Assembly: GCF_018343775.1 (NCBI RefSeq)
Contig: NZ_CP074349.1
Coordinates: 1,912,001 to 1,976,000 of the forward strand
DNA length: 64,000 nt
Source of the DNA: Pseudomonas cichorii
GTDB lineage: Bacteria; Pseudomonadota; Gammaproteobacteria; Pseudomonadales; Pseudomonadaceae
Direction of reading: 5' to 3'
The translations under genes were made by a program, and so were the position numbers. Of the stretch, positions 29,201 to 35,936 are shown in pieces. Numbering within the stretch: the stretch's first letter is position 1; every line of letters starts with the position of its first letter. The notes below the pieces were generated by a model that worked only from the letters and a program-made list of their open reading frames with translations, did no database searches and was not told the DNA's origin.

Positions 29201-32200
29201 ACTACCGCCTGATTTGTCCCAACAACAAGTCAATCCATTAGCCCTGCCAGGCTTCAGCCTGCCCACTGGCCAGAATGGCCTGTTCCGCCTGAGTGCTCAG
29301 ACCGGCAGCAATGTCGCAGCCACTCAAACCAGCACTGCGCCACAAAACTGGACACTCGGCAGTGCCAGCGTGTCGGTCGCCCAACGCGAGCAGACCGTTT
29401 CCGATACCCAGGCCAGAGCCCTTCAGTTCGGGACAGCCGGGCAGGTTTCGACAGCCACTCGCCAACTGGCTGATGTGGTCCGTCAGAACTCGGGGTTGAG
29501 CGCCAATGCTTCCGCCTTTGACTCCAGCGCTCCAGTCGATTCAGCGACCCGTCTGCAACTTACTGGCCATAGCGCCGGGTCTACAGGCTTGACACCGGTT
29601 GCCGACGTGACCCAGGTTCAGAGCCAGAACGGCACCGTTTCCTTGCCCGGTCAAGGGGCAACAACCGTTCCCGTCATTACCCCTGTGGCTTCCAGCACCA
29701 CCACGGCTCAGAACGGCACAACCACGTCGACAGCGGTGCCGAGCACCCAGGTCGCCCGTGTCCAGGCCTTGCCCGGTAATACCGCGCCGCCGAATCCACA
29801 TAAATACCTCATCGAAACCAACCCGGTCCTGACCGACCTGCGCCAGTTCATGAGTTCGGACTACCTGCTGGCCGGCCTGGGCTACGACCCTGAAGCCAGT
29901 GCCAAGCGTCTCGGTGATGGCCTGTACGAGCAGCGTCTTGTCCAGCAAGCCATCGTGGCCCGTACCGGTCAGGCGTTCCTGGCTGGACAGACCTCTAACG
30001 AGGCTCAGCTCAAGTACCTGATGAACAACGCCATCGCCAGCAAGGAGCAACTGAACCTGGCTATCGGGGTGACATTGACGCCACCACAAGTGGCGGCCCT
30101 GACCCATGACATCGTCTGGCTCGAAGAACATGAGGTAAATGGCGAGAAAGTCCTGGTGCCCGTGCTCTACCTGGCCCAGGCCAACAACCGTCTGGGCCCG
30201 ACCGGTGCGCTGATTGCAGGTAACGACGTCACGCTGACGGCAGGTCAAGAGCTCGATAACGTCGGAACATTACGCGCCACCAATAATCTGTCTGCAACGG
30301 CAGGCACCAATCTGATCAACACAGGCCTGATCGAAGCAGGCAATCGTCTTGACCTGCTGGCAGGCAACGACCTGATCAACAAGGCTGGCGGCATCCTTTA
30401 TGGGCGCGATGTGACACTGGCCGCCACTCGTGGCGATGTCATCAACGAACGGACCGTTTCCCGCGCTGGCGGACTAATGGGGTATGAGGTTTTTGCCGAC
30501 AGCGCCGCCCGCGTCGAATCCGCCAACGACCTGACCATCAAGGCCGGTCGCGATGTTCAGAGTATCGGCAGCACCTTGCAGGCAGGTCGCGACCTCAGCC
30601 TGATTGGCGGTCGTGACGTAAATATCGGCGTGGTACAAACGGAAAAGACACGGCTCTTCAGCACGAACAGTACCCAATCCAGCATCACGCAACTGGGCTC
30701 CAGCGTCAGCGTCGGCCGTGACCTCATGGCCCTGTCGGGACGTGACATCAACGTTGTAGCCAGCGACATCGACGCCAAGCGCGATATCGCCATGGCCGCG
30801 ACCGAGAACATGACCATCAGCTCGGCGGCAGACGAAACCCACTCCCTGTCCAGAAGCAAGAAACTCACCGTCCAGAGCGACCACGTCAAACAGGTATCCG
30901 CCGACTTGAACGCTGGCGGCAGCATTGCCCTGAACGCAGGCCAGGACTTGGCCGTCATCTCCAGCCGCATCACCGCAGGCGAAAACGCCAACCTGTCGGC
31001 AGGCGAAAACCTCAGCATCCTGGCCGCACAGGACAGTGATTACTACCTCTACGACAAGAAGAGCAAAGGCAGCTGGGGCAAAAAGAAAACCAAGCGGGAT
31101 GAAGTGACCGATATCCGCAATGTCGGCAGCGAAATCACCTCCGGCGGCGACCTGACGCTGGAGAGCGGTGGCGACCAGTTGTATCAGGTGGCCAAGCTTA
31201 CCAGTGGCAATGATCTGACCATTGAAAGCGGTGGCGGTATCACCTTTGAAGGGGTGAAAGATCTGCATCAGGAGAGTCATACCAAGAGCAAGAACAGTGC
31301 TACCTGGTTCTCATCGAAAGGCAAGGGCAGAACTGACGAAACCTTGCGCCAGAGTGAGTTGGTGGCTCAGGGCGATATTGTCATTAAGGCTGTGGATGGC
31401 CTTCGGATCGACGTCAAACAGGTCAATCAAGAAAGTGTAAGCCAAAGTATTGATGCCATGGTCCAGGCCGATCCGCAACTGGCCTGGCTGAAAGAGGCCG
31501 AGAAGCGAGGCGATGTGGATTGGCGTCAGGTCAAGGAAATCCACGAGAGCTTCAAGTACAACAACTCAGGGCTGGGGCCAGCTGCACAGATTGCAATTGC
31601 CATTCTGATGTCGTTTGTGATGGGGCCAGCCGGGTTTGGCTTGATGGGGGCTACCGGTGCCGTTGCGAGTAGCGTAGCAACGACGACAGTCACAAGCGCA
31701 ATCAATAACAAGGGGGATCTTGGGGCCATTCTCAAGGACGTGACCTCTTCAAATAGCATCAAAGGTTATGCTCTGGCAGGGATGACGGCAGGTCTTGTGC
31801 CAGCTATTGATCCGACCAATCTGGGTTTTAATCTTTCCAGTGTTAGCGCTGTAACCCAGAAGGTTGTTGTCGAGTCAGCGCTCAAGACCGCGATCATGGG
31901 TGGTAGCTTCAAGGATAATCTGGCCGGTTCCGCTGTGAGTGCGGGTATCAGTATTGCCGGTGCGGTTGCTGCCAACGAGATCGGCGATTACGCACTTATC
32001 AATGACAGCGGCAAACTCACGAAAGTAGCGATGCATGCTGCGCTTGGCGGATTGATGGCCGAAGCCATGGGGGGGGATTTCCGTACGGGTGCATTGGCTG
32101 CCGGTGCGAACGAAGCACTCGTAGGGCTGCTGGCGGAGAAGTTTCTGCCAGCAGGTCTCGATAAAAACAGTACGGCTTATAAGGCAGGTGTGAGTCAACT

Positions 32201-33053
32201 GTTGACGGCTTCTCAGTTGATTGGTGTTTTGACGGGGATTGTAACTGGGGGCGATGCGTCAGCGGCTTCTGCTGTTGCTGCAAATGGTACCCTTTATAAC
32301 TCCCTTAAACACGCCGAGTTAGAGAAACTTGTAGGGGAGGCTCGCGGGTGTGAAGAGAAAGGGAATTGTGCTGAGGTCAAAGAAAATTTTAGAAAGCTAA
32401 GTGTTGTTAATCAAGATGAACTGTTGCTGCAATGTGATGTGGATCCTGCGGGTTGTCTGAAAAATAACAGGGATATGCTGGATCATCGTCTTGAATTGTT
32501 GGATCGCTTGTCCAAGCTCACAAAAGACTCGGCCATTCCGATGTCTATACGTGCGGATTTGCCTGCATACGCACTTCAGCTTATGACAGAGGTGTCGGCA
32601 CTCAGGCAGGCTGAAAGTAAGATTTCTCTTGAGGCTAAAGGAGTGTCTCCTGAGACTGCTTCATGGCTTTCAAAACTTCAAGGTGCTGCATTAGGTATAA
32701 TGTCAGGGGGGAAAGGCGGTTTTGGTACAAATGGAGGGCCGAAGGTTCCAAAAACTGTAGAGGAAATATCAAATCCTCCACAGGCACCTATAATTCCATC
32801 AGGCTGGGTGAGTCGGCCAGGACGAAATGGTGGTGAAATTTATTTTCCCGCTGGTACTGATCCTGCGAAGGGAGAGCACATTAGAGTTATGCCACCTGGG
32901 TCATCACCTATATCAGGATACGAAAATGGGTATTGGCGTTGGCAAAATGCAGGCAAGCAAGGGATGAATCCTGCGACAGGAAAACCGGGTATAGGACCGG
33001 GAGATACGCATATTCCACTTCCACCAGATTCTGTACCACCTACTCGTCGTTGA
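20289..33053 (+). CDS. cdiA: CdiA-like contact-dependent inhibition exoprotein (filamentous haemagglutinin, TpsA)
   Basis: Giant secreted protein of 4254 residues. An extended signal sequence ends at Ala48 (WAQA). The TPS secretion domain has NPNL at 116-119 and NPYGI at 157-161. A long FHA-1 beta-helix follows to about residue 2660, made of degenerate 20-residue LDNxxGxLSS repeats. Then come an AT-richer, non-repetitive block (about 2667-2960) in the place of the CdiA receptor-binding domain, a YP-like region (about 3167-3304, HKYLIETNPVLTDLRQFMSSDYLL-type, shortened here), FHA-2 (about 3307-3717), a DUF637-like region (about 3770-4000) and a cysteine-bearing pretoxin segment. The last 90 residues are a presumed toxin. 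The usual VENN marker is absent. Domain limits are estimates. Confidence 0.9.
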   Translation: MDVRQLAFLARQPSAALKEREHFWGLPKRGIALILAHAMFWQPMWAQADGIVVSGAGTGLGQAGNGVPIVNIATPNASGLSHNQFQQYNVDAQGLILNNIAQQTGATQLGGIIVGNPNLNNGVAAQVILNEVVGANASQLKGYTEVAGQAARVIVANPYGITCNGCGFLNTPQVTLTTGKPVLDGNGNLTHFNVQNGSVAIEGLGLNADNVDQFDIITRSAKLNAELHAKRLNIIAGRNDVDAQTLTATALADDGSVKPELAIDSSALGGMYVGAVKLVGTEAGVGVRLASNVAASAGDIQIDANGHLSLTQAAASGAVTVKAASVEANGPLYAGSSLTVTTPGDLAIKQNVAARDVVTLSSGGQLTNTAIIEAGINADNSRNATGDVVLSADNLTNTGSVVASRALQATATRTLTNQGGTLSGQSSTRVTATTLDNRQSGRILSQGGSVEVTASGVSNGQKGLISSAGPLTINAASLDNTAGSLTSTGTARLTVTDTVVNQGGEVLSEAGLALTSGRLDNSRSGRIAGKGVTVTTGAFDNHLDGRLTSTEALRLTAAQVNNSEAGRIASAMALTMVVTDLDLSTAILNNAQGVVRSEGSLTLNAGTVTNTAGSLTSAGASTLTVTGAVVNQGGEVLSDAALTLTSGRLDNSRSGRIAAKGVTVTTGAFDNHLDGRLTSTEALRLTAAQVNNSEAGRIASAMALTAVVTGLDQHADGRLYSNGDVSLDLSNGHLNNQDGLITAPGQLLLTRLGTVNNQSGEISSAKGFTLAATALDNTDGTVFSDQALIVRIDKVLTNLRGLVSGTGVDLSADTLTNDSGEVSSEAGLTLDVTGEVSNRKGLLSSAGATTLEARSLNNAEGQAMADEVLTVILAQALDNQAGTLGAGLGLNLQAASLDNRLAGAVLTDGQLDITLTGTLDNRSGGQVQAKGILNLTSQALNNQGGRVVGQDLLTVNSDSALNRGGVIRADKLMTLLIGDLDNNQIGLSAAQKGGITSQAGLAFIGQRLDNQNGLLTAVGGMTLEADTLLNGTGRIASQNNLTATVDSLTQQGGELVAQGTLTLTGQSLDNRAGGLVGATKALKLEVDDIDNRAGEVSSQVGVELIGEQLNNSDGGKVLAGTALQLIVERVINENKGLLFGQTLTLDGKRLDNAGGTLASQQAQTLTLTGALDNRGGLISSEAALTVKADSLDNTDGTLSSAGALKVTTDGELINQTGSITTDAALTVVSASLDNREKGKLSGQGATRVTTGAFDNSQGGQLTGGDTLELIAHDVINQSAGRIASALALTASVTSLDQQGGELFSNTTLSLDLNNGQLNNQGGLINSPGALLLKNLKAVDNQGGEISSAQAFSLTAQSLDNSAGKLLSNQTLTLDLVEFFRNLKGTVSATGLTIDSDSLDNNEGLISSRAGLTLTVDQALGNVKGTVIADGDLEISAARGDNTQGQISSKQALTAVIGNLQQQGGQLFALGTLNLTGATLNNSLKGFVGAGEALTLTVDDVDNQGGEISSQQGITLTGQTLTNTGGQILAQQLLTLDIAKTTNRSDGVLSGKTGLTLTGSSLDNTGGVLLSPHDLSIDLSDTLDNTQGLISSEGTLTLDVGSLTNTAGSVSSAGKLTLDSAGAILNQGGELVTDGELDLDSTALDNSLQGTVSGKGRVTIDTGDLNNSQKGRISSGERMDLTAAKLTNHDGSIASRQALVASVSSLEQQKGSLTSATSLSLDVNQGLLDNQGGLINAPGTLLLKNLGVVLNQGGEISSAQAFTLKALSLDNSGGTLLSNQLLTLRIAQALNNVKGLIAAAGVDATAGSLDNSGGTLTSRNALELTVTGQLTNRDNGLINAAETLKITSGDLNNRAGQLLANTALTLDSAALDTGANGLINSRGTLNITADSLSADTGGEVSGLGAMTLVLNAISLNAGRLIGNAGLSVDLNGADLNNNAGLITATGPLTLTRVRNINNQGGEISSAQSFTLTGQTLDNSGGQLISSNLLTLNAASLLNQNGLISGWQGLDVTATSLDNRNRGTLSSRNGAVDVDLSGALLNSSNGALVSQTALTVTADSLDNRGGILSSGAAQTLTVTGLLNNSQNGLIDSGADLAITANALDNSAGTITSPGKATLDLIGALTNTGGTLASGGDWLLKRSSAVHNQGGQLISQRLMTLNTGALDNSNKGTIAANDTLLITATGKVLNHTDGLIYSQNAGVELDAASLDNTRGAVQGQSTLKVEVGEGVDNLNGRLIAQNGDLTVEAASLDSRGGVLSSLKGLLTTQITGVLRNGYDLAANRQGGVIQGQRLSLTALGGFDNYGGRVSASTGEALLTTANLDNRNGGLYAKGLVRVIGNDFDNSGDNDGQIAGGQVDLRLTGALNNRLGIIESDSSLAIKATSLDNQTGQIRSLGTTDAADFQIGTQFDNRNGTVEVANSNLILNAASFLNTNGNLLHAGAGTFDISTANLTQAGGNLVTRGGLTVTADNWTNSSVIQAGRLTVNVGTFNQTASGQLLASSAFVGTGGSWTNEGVIASDGTLSLNLSGGYGGGGRTSSLGTLGLTASQLALASTASLTGGARTELNITGLASNYGRITSAADLIVNAGSVTNYGTLGATQNLTFNTASLINSQGLIFSGGDMQANVGSLSNLKGDLYGLGNIVIGGYGGAARATDVYNISGSMESGGAFTLNADRFENRTDGSLASSQRKLVSGLIASMCNDCTGDYNTLTFASREVYESLDTDISAPALLTASKDFVFRGGSFLNSKSTVSAGGNININADSLQNIGAQSGIIERTRVYLIRDMDADSVGDFLSTVMVPYNQRNSPDFPSYVYYLDVENNIHKAIPRSGSARVGGRDGYTYRGALLRDSETGADVLVYGAYNIIRTGLQFGFESATLSQYDRNNLLEVPTQISNHLLLSDIEIAKDSGGAAGTSSGRSAVIQAGGNVSITAAQTLENSVIHQDYILTGGTSKVGDTKVNGIGTSVIRLNSQLPPDLSQQQVNPLALPGFSLPTGQNGLFRLSAQTGSNVAATQTSTAPQNWTLGSASVSVAQREQTVSDTQARALQFGTAGQVSTATRQLADVVRQNSGLSANASAFDSSAPVDSATRLQLTGHSAGSTGLTPVADVTQVQSQNGTVSLPGQGATTVPVITPVASSTTTAQNGTTTSTAVPSTQVARVQALPGNTAPPNPHKYLIETNPVLTDLRQFMSSDYLLAGLGYDPEASAKRLGDGLYEQRLVQQAIVARTGQAFLAGQTSNEAQLKYLMNNAIASKEQLNLAIGVTLTPPQVAALTHDIVWLEEHEVNGEKVLVPVLYLAQANNRLGPTGALIAGNDVTLTAGQELDNVGTLRATNNLSATAGTNLINTGLIEAGNRLDLLAGNDLINKAGGILYGRDVTLAATRGDVINERTVSRAGGLMGYEVFADSAARVESANDLTIKAGRDVQSIGSTLQAGRDLSLIGGRDVNIGVVQTEKTRLFSTNSTQSSITQLGSSVSVGRDLMALSGRDINVVASDIDAKRDIAMAATENMTISSAADETHSLSRSKKLTVQSDHVKQVSADLNAGGSIALNAGQDLAVISSRITAGENANLSAGENLSILAAQDSDYYLYDKKSKGSWGKKKTKRDEVTDIRNVGSEITSGGDLTLESGGDQLYQVAKLTSGNDLTIESGGGITFEGVKDLHQESHTKSKNSATWFSSKGKGRTDETLRQSELVAQGDIVIKAVDGLRIDVKQVNQESVSQSIDAMVQADPQLAWLKEAEKRGDVDWRQVKEIHESFKYNNSGLGPAAQIAIAILMSFVMGPAGFGLMGATGAVASSVATTTVTSAINNKGDLGAILKDVTSSNSIKGYALAGMTAGLVPAIDPTNLGFNLSSVSAVTQKVVVESALKTAIMGGSFKDNLAGSAVSAGISIAGAVAANEIGDYALINDSGKLTKVAMHAALGGLMAEAMGGDFRTGALAAGANEALVGLLAEKFLPAGLDKNSTAYKAGVSQLLTASQLIGVLTGIVTGGDASAASAVAANGTLYNSLKHAELEKLVGEARGCEEKGNCAEVKENFRKLSVVNQDELLLQCDVDPAGCLKNNRDMLDHRLELLDRLSKLTKDSAIPMSIRADLPAYALQLMTEVSALRQAESKISLEAKGVSPETASWLSKLQGAALGIMSGGKGGFGTNGGPKVPKTVEEISNPPQAPIIPSGWVSRPGRNGGEIYFPAGTDPAKGEHIRVMPPGSSPISGYENGYWRWQNAGKQGMNPATGKPGIGPGDTHIPLPPDSVPPTRR
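21729..22420 (+). repeat. 390-bp tandem duplication inside cdiA
   Basis: The segments 21729-22030 and 22119-22420 are nearly identical over about 300 bases (offset 390 bases, 130 codons), both encoding a block from AGSLTS through SGRLDNSRSGRIA to EAGRIASAMALT. They are a recent unit gain in the FHA-1 rod. Confidence 0.8.
28290..29170 (+). other. AT-richer variable block of CdiA, probable receptor-binding domain
   Basis: Within cdiA the DNA drops clearly in GC and the repeat pattern stops. The encoded part contains tyrosine-rich, non-repetitive sequence (IERTRVYLIRDMDADS, DFPSYVYYLDVENN). In studied CdiA proteins the receptor-binding domain lies at this place between FHA-1 and the YP region. 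Position and composition are seen; receptor function is inference. Confidence 0.55.
32770..33053 (+). other. C-terminal toxin tip of CdiA
   Basis: About 90 residues starting near SNPPQAPIIPSGW and carrying GGEIYFPAGTD, HIRVMPPG, GYWRWQN, NPATGKPG and THIPLP blocks. The DNA from about 32290 onward is AT-richer than the rest of cdiA, the usual sign of exchangeable toxin ends. The HIRVM/GYWR/THxPL pattern recalls C-termini of other polymorphic toxins, but I cannot name the family or the activity. Confidence 0.6.
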
Positions 33054-33081
33054 AAGACCATAGATTTGACTAGGATGAAAT

Positions 33082-33474
33082 ATGTACACTTTACCAGATG
33101 ATTTTGATTTTCAACTTCTTTCCGGGTGTTACTTGGAAATGGTGTGTTTCGGTGTAGGGGTCACAAGGCTGGATTTTTCGCGTCCACAAGTTGCCCCCGG
33201 CATACCTCCATATAAAGTTTCCTTTTGTATTGAGGCGGGGCTGGCTTATCAGCTTAATGGTGTGCCGGGGAGGCGTGAATTCACAGACTCATCTACCAGC
33301 GCTCCCTTGTTGGATTTTTTGTTGAAAGATGTCGTGTTGGTTGAAGCAGTTGGGAGTGCGACATTGCAAATATCATTTGGCTCTGGTGATGGGGTTTTAG
33401 TTGAGGCTGACCCCTGTGCTGAATATGAGTCTTATACAATTTATCTGGATTCTGGTGATGTTGTAGTTGTTTAG
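33082..33474 (+). CDS. probable CdiI immunity protein (DUF6188-like)
   Basis: Acidic cytoplasmic protein of 130 residues starting 28 bases after cdiA, with AGGA six bases before the ATG. It is AT-rich like the toxin end. The opening MYTLPDDFDFQLLSGCYLEMVCFG and the following strand-rich pattern resemble the small DUF6188 family, which is often found behind polymorphic toxins. There is no signal peptide or membrane helix, consistent with an immunity protein that blocks a toxin in the cytoplasm. Immunity function rests on position and composition; the family match is from memory. Confidence 0.65.
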   Translation: MYTLPDDFDFQLLSGCYLEMVCFGVGVTRLDFSRPQVAPGIPPYKVSFCIEAGLAYQLNGVPGRREFTDSSTSAPLLDFLLKDVVLVEAVGSATLQISFGSGDGVLVEADPCAEYESYTIYLDSGDVVVV

Positions 33475-33593
33475 TTTGGGGTGGATGACTATGCTAAAGG
33501 TGCTCCTTAATTCTGCTTCATAGGGTGCTTAAGATTGATGTGTGAGGTGCTGTAATCGTTATAATAAAAGTAAGTTTTGAAAGGATGTGTTTA

Positions 33594-33662
33594 ATGCTGC
33601 GCTTAATTCTGGTTGGGGGTGTTTTGGGGGTGTTAATGGGGCGATTTGTAAGAGTTAAGTGA
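33594..33662 (+). CDS. 22-residue hydrophobic micro-frame (doubtful)
   Basis: ATG at 33594 with GGA about eight bases upstream opens a frame encoding MLRLILVGGVLGVLMGRFVRVK. It could be a micro-peptide or the first codons of a broken membrane immunity protein. There is little other support. Confidence 0.2.
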   Translation: MLRLILVGGVLGVLMGRFVRVK

Positions 33663-33729
33663 TACGGTTTTTTTTGTTTAGAGAGCATTCTGTGGTAGGG
33701 GCGACTCTCGAAAGATGCCCTATTTATAG

Positions 33730-34010
33730 AGTCGTATTTTAATTATTTTGATTTTCAAAGAGGAGGCATATTGGAGGGTTTTATTTTATTTTGTGGGGGG
33801 TGAAAATTCTATTGAGGCTTTGAATCCTGGCTTTGTTTATATTTGTGGTGTGAGTGACATCCTAGATGTAACGTCCTCTCACCCGGATTTTAATAGGTAG
33901 CTATTTTCTGAAGAGAACTCTCTAAAGATTTGGTTTGCAGCTATCGGGTTGTTCGGTTTTTAGAGTTGTCGGGCTATGAATTATTTGTGTGGTCGATGAG
34001 TAAAAAATAA
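33730..34010 (+). pseudogene. degraded gene fragment after the immunity gene
   Basis: A frame without an ATG reads protein-like sequence (GENSIEALNPGFVYICG, then VTSSHPDFNR), meets TAG at 33898, and can be continued in the same frame (LFSEENSLKIWF) to another stop at 33961. A second frame from 33912 reads RELSKDLVCSYRVVRFLELS and ends YELFVWSMSKK at 34010. The pattern suits a gene broken by a stop and a frameshift. Its place behind a CDI immunity gene suggests a former orphan immunity or toxin gene. No family is recognised. Confidence 0.35.
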
Positions 34011-34156
34011 AGCTCATTGCAGTGGGTGGGGGTGCTATATTGTGGGTGTAGAAGGGGGCTTCTATATTCATTAGGTTATATATTTTTTGAGGAGATTGCA
34101 TTCCTGTTAGACAGTAATGTCAGGATCTACGATAAGTCACTGTTTTTTTTGGGGGT

Positions 34157-34348
34157 GTGAAGTTTATGCTGCTAGTTTTAAGGGTGTTGTCTGTATGTGC
34201 CGCTCTTTCAGGAAAGATGACGTTCAGATCTCATTGGTTAGGAATTGTTAAAAATAAATTTACGGGTATTTGGGTATTATTTTGTCTGTGGTTGATGCTG
34301 CTGAAAATACCTTGTGATAGTTATGGTTGGCGTGAAAGCGCACAGTGA
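34157..34348 (+). CDS. possible 63-residue membrane protein
   Basis: A GTG-started frame encodes two hydrophobic stretches (residues about 4-18 and 37-50, the second IWVLFCLWLMLL). It lies in the AT-rich debris between the CDI locus and the next lipoprotein gene. The ribosome site is only a G-run close to the start, and no family is recognised. It may be a small membrane immunity protein or chance. Confidence 0.3.
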   Translation: MKFMLLVLRVLSVCAALSGKMTFRSHWLGIVKNKFTGIWVLFCLWLMLLKIPCDSYGWRESAQ

Positions 34349-34400
34349 CCCCAAAAGGCCATAGCATTTTTTTAGAACTACTTAATAATAAGGTCTTTAA

Positions 34401-35006
34401 ATGATTGGATTTTTAAAGTTAGTCATTCTAGCCCTACTGCTGTCAGGCTGTGCCAGCAATATGAAACACGAGTACCTGGAGCAGCTTAAGACTTCCACAA
34501 CACCAATCGCTTACTCATTTCCCCAAGCCATCCAGCAGGCTACGTCTACGCCTCTGCCAATTGGCTGGGAAATTTTTCCCGAAAAGTGGCAGATTGGCGC
34601 CACCGATCCACGCCTTGCCATCGGCCAAGAGCCTGGAAATTATCGGGTATTTGATTTTCAGATGAAGAAAGGGCAAGCCTATACCATTCATCTCCGAACG
34701 ATGTGCAATAAGATGTGCCTTGCGCTTTTCAATACTGCTCTGAAACCTCGGGTTGCAGTGGCTAATGCAAAAGGGGATTTGATCGCTGACCATCTGCTTG
34801 GCGAAAACTCGATGACTGTCCGGTGGTCAGGCGTCGCTCCCTCAGATGACAAGTATTTCTTGATCGTTGCCGCAGATAATCAAACGCCCGCAGAGTTTTT
34901 TTACTATAGCTACAAGTCAATTTCGCCGGGAGTGATTGTGTCGGACGCGATGAGGAGTGCCCCGTTTGGAGAGATTACGGCGTATGTCGAGTTTTCGGCC
35001 GACTAG
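34401..35006 (+). CDS. putative lipoprotein
   Basis: Protein of 201 residues with a lipoprotein signal: MIGFLKLVILALLLSGC, with the lipobox LLSGC ending at Cys17. The mature part is beta-rich with an MKKGQAYTIHLRTMCNKMC segment and KYFLIVAADN near the end, and resembles a pre-peptidase or carbohydrate-binding sandwich in outline only. I do not know the family. There is no strong ribosome site. It is convergent with the DUF4124 gene and shares a bidirectional terminator with it. Confidence 0.7.
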   Translation: MIGFLKLVILALLLSGCASNMKHEYLEQLKTSTTPIAYSFPQAIQQATSTPLPIGWEIFPEKWQIGATDPRLAIGQEPGNYRVFDFQMKKGQAYTIHLRTMCNKMCLALFNTALKPRVAVANAKGDLIADHLLGENSMTVRWSGVAPSDDKYFLIVAADNQTPAEFFYYSYKSISPGVIVSDAMRSAPFGEITAYVEFSAD

Positions 35007-35091
35007 ATCGACGAAGCACAGGCTGTTGCCGCCAGCCCTGTCTATGTGCCACTTATTATCTCCCAGGTAAAACGCTAACGATCCATCAGAT

Positions 35092-35124
35092 AAAAAAGGG
35101 ACGATATCAATACATCCCTTTTAT
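35092..35124. terminator. bidirectional terminator
   Basis: AAAAAAGGGA and TCCCTTTT arms with a 13-base loop give a T-run on both strands between the convergent lipoprotein and DUF4124 genes. Confidence 0.7.
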
Positions 35125-35134
35125 CGAGCCCCGC

Positions 35135-35539
35135 TCATTTCCCCATCTTCTTCGACGAATACCCACCCGACGGATCAAAACACTGGCTGTTATAAAGCGG
35201 GCTCTTGCACTGCGATACCGCTGTAGGCGGTGGTGGTCTGTCTCGCTGGTATTGCTTGTAACTTTCCGTCTCGTAGACAGTAACCTTCGCCCGCCCGCTG
35301 ACTTTCAGAAATTCGGTGGCTTTGAGGTTGACCTTGTGGGCATGGTCCACGGGTTCGCCCTGGCGCAGCATCTTGGGCGGGCCTTGTCTTTGTACTGAGG
35401 TGCTGGCGTCGCTTTCAGCGCACGGTATGGATGCGAAGCTCACATGGCCTTCAGGTGAGGTGCATTTGAATATTTCGCTGTGGGCGGTACCGTTGAAGCT
35501 CAGCGCTGCGGCTGCCAGCGCCAGTGAAGGCCATTTCAT
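35135..35539 (-). CDS. DUF4124 domain protein, exported
   Basis: Protein of 134 residues with a signal peptide (MKWPSLALAAAALSFNGTAHS) followed directly by a DUF4124-type start, EIFKCTSPEGHVSFASIPC. The middle is basic, and the tail has two further cysteines (SQCKSPLYNSQC), so disulfides in the periplasm are likely. GGAG lies eight bases upstream of the ATG at 35539. Function unknown; the domain is common in Gram-negative envelopes. Confidence 0.8.
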   Translation of the reverse strand: MKWPSLALAAAALSFNGTAHSEIFKCTSPEGHVSFASIPCAESDASTSVQRQGPPKMLRQGEPVDHAHKVNLKATEFLKVSGRAKVTVYETESYKQYQRDRPPPPTAVSQCKSPLYNSQCFDPSGGYSSKKMGK

Positions 35540-35679
35540 GAAGTATCTCCGTCGAGAGCGCAAGGCTAGCATTTGCGTCTTGTTGCGGCTACCGCTGGTC
35601 TGTTGTGTCGCACTCTTGTGGCCAGAGGTTTTCTGACGTGCAGGTATCAGACTCAAACCGATCTGACTGGAGGTACGCA

Positions 35680-35844
35680 ATGACAGGTGATAACTCGAAG
35701 ACTGGTAACTCGGACGACCCGGATTTCAATACGGAATCCCCTGATGCCGAGGATCCGCAAATGGACCCTGTAAAGCCTGCAAAGACGCCGGCAAAGGAGA
35801 AGGGCACTCAGGATGATTACCCGCCTTACAATCCGGAAAAGTAA
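35680..35844 (+). CDS. small acidic disordered protein
   Basis: Protein of 54 residues made almost wholly of D, E, S, T, P, K and N, beginning MTGDNSKTGNSDDPD and ending YPPYNPEK. It has no hydrophobic core, so it is probably intrinsically disordered. A strong GGAGG lies seven bases before the ATG at 35680, which is the main evidence that it is expressed. No family or function is recognised. Confidence 0.55.
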   Translation: MTGDNSKTGNSDDPDFNTESPDAEDPQMDPVKPAKTPAKEKGTQDDYPPYNPEK

Positions 35845-35882
35845 GGTCAATCACGCCCTTTTAGGCAGTGAAGCAGGTCGAT

Positions 35883-35924
35883 GGGAGGCGGCTGTTCCAT
35901 GGCATCGCCAGCAAGCTGCCTCCC
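35883..35924. repeat. inverted repeat, REP-like
   Basis: GGGAGGCGGCT and AGCTGCCTCCC arms 20 bases apart, between the convergent small acidic protein and cytochrome c genes. It could be a degenerate REP or a shared transcript end. Confidence 0.45.
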
Positions 35925-35936
35925 ACAAAAAGCGGG

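Noticed and set aside
33594..33662. Attractive idea of a toxin-antitoxin type I peptide from the hydrophobic 22-residue frame
   Set aside because: No antisense promoter or stable RNA structure is visible; kept only as a doubtful frame.
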